Below are positions 7,766 through 8,335 of a DNA stretch of 8,335 nucleotides, in pieces. The stretch is from Mariniphaga sp. (GTDB lineage: Bacteria > Bacteroidota > Bacteroidia > Bacteroidales > Prolixibacteraceae): positions 1 to 8,335 of the forward strand of contig JANYLE010000495.1 of the NCBI GenBank assembly GCA_025363795.1, given 5' to 3'. Made by a program: the position numbers and the translations under genes. Under the pieces are notes generated by a model that worked only from the letters and a program-made list of their open reading frames with translations, was not told the origin of the DNA and ran no database searches. Numbering within the stretch: position 1 is the first letter of the stretch; the number at the start of each line of letters is the position of its first letter.

Positions 7766-7825
7766 GTCTGGAGTTTAAAGGCTTCAACAAAAAACAAAGT
7801 GCCTGATAAATACGAAGATTGTCGG

Positions 7826-7853
7826 TTGGCAATCGATAAGCGTATTAAATTTG
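7826..7853 (+). promoter_or_regulatory. Bacteroidota-type promoter for the kinase gene
   Basis: TTG at 7826-7828 is followed after a 17-base spacer by TAAATTTG at 7846-7853, an exact TAnnTTTG -7 element. The pair fits the TTG / TAnnTTTG layout described for Flavobacterium, with TTTG at about -33 in Bacteroides. Transcription would start near 7860, leaving a leader of about 62 bases before the ATG at 7922. The spacing of both halves together makes this better supported than the single element at 1009. Confidence 0.5.
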
Positions 7854-7921
7854 GTACTGGTTTGAGTTTTAAATAGTCTGTACAAATTTCAAAATTTAAA
7901 GAAGCGTTGAATATTACAAAA

Positions 7922-8335
7922 ATGAAGAATCCACTTATTTCAAAAGTTCAAATTCATAGGCTGCTTCACATCGTTGCCTGGGCTATTATCATCATTATAC
8001 CTCAATATGTTAATCATTTTTATGGCGGTGGTGGTGATTCTAAAAATTTGTACCGCGCATATCTATATATAACAATTTATGGATTGATTTTTTACCTGAA
8101 CTATCTTGCACTGGTTCCCCGTTTATTTCTGAAGGAGAAGTTGGGTTGGTACTTTTTTGCTGCGATAGCTGCGATAGCAGTACTTTATTTTGCTCTTGAC
8201 TATATCAATGTCCAGTTTTTTGCTGATCCGGAACATGAACGTGAGGTGGACGAAATCATGAAAAAATTGTCCAAAAACCCAAATGCACCCAAACCTCCTT
8301 TTAAACAGTTTCAGATCATTAACTATATCTTTACG
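7922..8335 (+). CDS. Probable LytS/YehU-type sensor histidine kinase, N-terminal membrane part (3' partial)
   Basis: An open frame of 138 codons starts at ATG 7922 and runs off the right edge without a stop. It shows the membrane layout typical of the N-terminus of Bacteroidota LytS/YehU-type kinases (His_kinase domain family). A short cytoplasmic start with HRLLHIVAW leads into a first hydrophobic segment (about 14-30). A second covers about 47-66 and ends with LNYLALVPRLF, followed by a short loop KEKLGW, and a third covers about 77-100. A charged stretch (102-128, rich in Glu, Lys and Pro) follows, and a further hydrophobic segment seems to begin near 130. Such kinases usually phosphorylate a LytTR-type response regulator encoded next door. 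The catalytic His and ATP-binding boxes lie outside the window, so the call rests on the N-terminal pattern only; another polytopic membrane protein is possible. The ATG follows an A-rich leader with no Shine-Dalgarno. Confidence 0.68.
   Translation, partial: MKNPLISKVQIHRLLHIVAWAIIIIIPQYVNHFYGGGGDSKNLYRAYLYITIYGLIFYLNYLALVPRLFLKEKLGWYFFAAIAAIAVLYFALDYINVQFFADPEHEREVDEIMKKLSKNPNAPKPPFKQFQIINYIFT

Larger units (their letters stand above)
7566..7921. other. 356-base intergenic region without a credible gene
   Basis: The gap between the second GH3 gene and the kinase gene is AT-rich and has no open frame with a plausible start and recognisable product. It contains an imperfect direct repeat (7606-7620 and 7634-7649), a weak terminator-like hairpin (7710-7740), a short perfect inverted repeat (7751-7765) and a promoter (7826-7853), each described separately. 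No strong GC-rich terminator directly follows the GH3 stop codon. Confidence 0.75.

Noticed and set aside
7757..7876. Short open frame in the gap before the kinase gene, ending at the TAG at 7874, with possible GTG starts at 7766 and 7799
   Set aside because: Fewer than 40 codons, no ATG, no recognisable family, and the best promoter of the region (7826-7853) lies inside it. Chance open frame is the simplest reading.

Overview
The window looks like chromosomal DNA from a Bacteroidota bacterium, probably an environmental, polysaccharide- or glycoside-degrading member. The supporting signs are moderate-to-low GC, A-rich leaders without clear Shine-Dalgarno sequences, TAnnTTTG-type -7 promoter elements, a signal peptide with Gln next to the predicted cleavage site, and a membrane protein resembling the N-terminus of Bacteroidota LytS-type histidine kinases. 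Genus cannot be assigned from this sequence.

Layout, all on the + strand: (1) 1-903, the C-terminal 300 residues of a MacB/FtsX-type ABC transporter permease, open at the left edge; (2) 1068-3518, a secreted GH3 beta-glycosidase with all canonical catalytic motifs and a C-terminal fibronectin-III-like domain; (3) 3558-3602, a strong intrinsic terminator; (4) 3626-5209, a secreted type-B carboxylesterase with a complete Ser-Glu-His triad; (5) 5238-7565, a second, very different GH3-family protein, a predicted lipoprotein with an EF-hand-like loop and no glutamate at the usual acid/base position; (6) 7566-7921, a 356-base non-coding region with a weak terminator-like hairpin, a small inverted repeat and a good Bacteroidota promoter; (7) 7922 to the right edge, the membrane-spanning N-terminus of a probable LytS/YehU-type sensor histidine kinase, open at the right edge.

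Genes 2, 4 and 5 form a compact GH3 - esterase - GH3 cassette. A plausible joint role is stepwise trimming of an acylated or otherwise esterified glycoside or oligosaccharide: the esterase removes ester groups and the two GH3 proteins remove terminal sugars. No SusC/SusD pair, sugar transporter or dedicated regulator is visible in the window, and the true substrate cannot be read from sequence. The ABC permease and the kinase look like unrelated flanking genes. I see no mobile element, CRISPR array, RNA gene or prophage signal. The most unusual features are the non-canonical catalytic site of the second GH3 protein and the strong terminator only 23 bases upstream of the esterase start codon.
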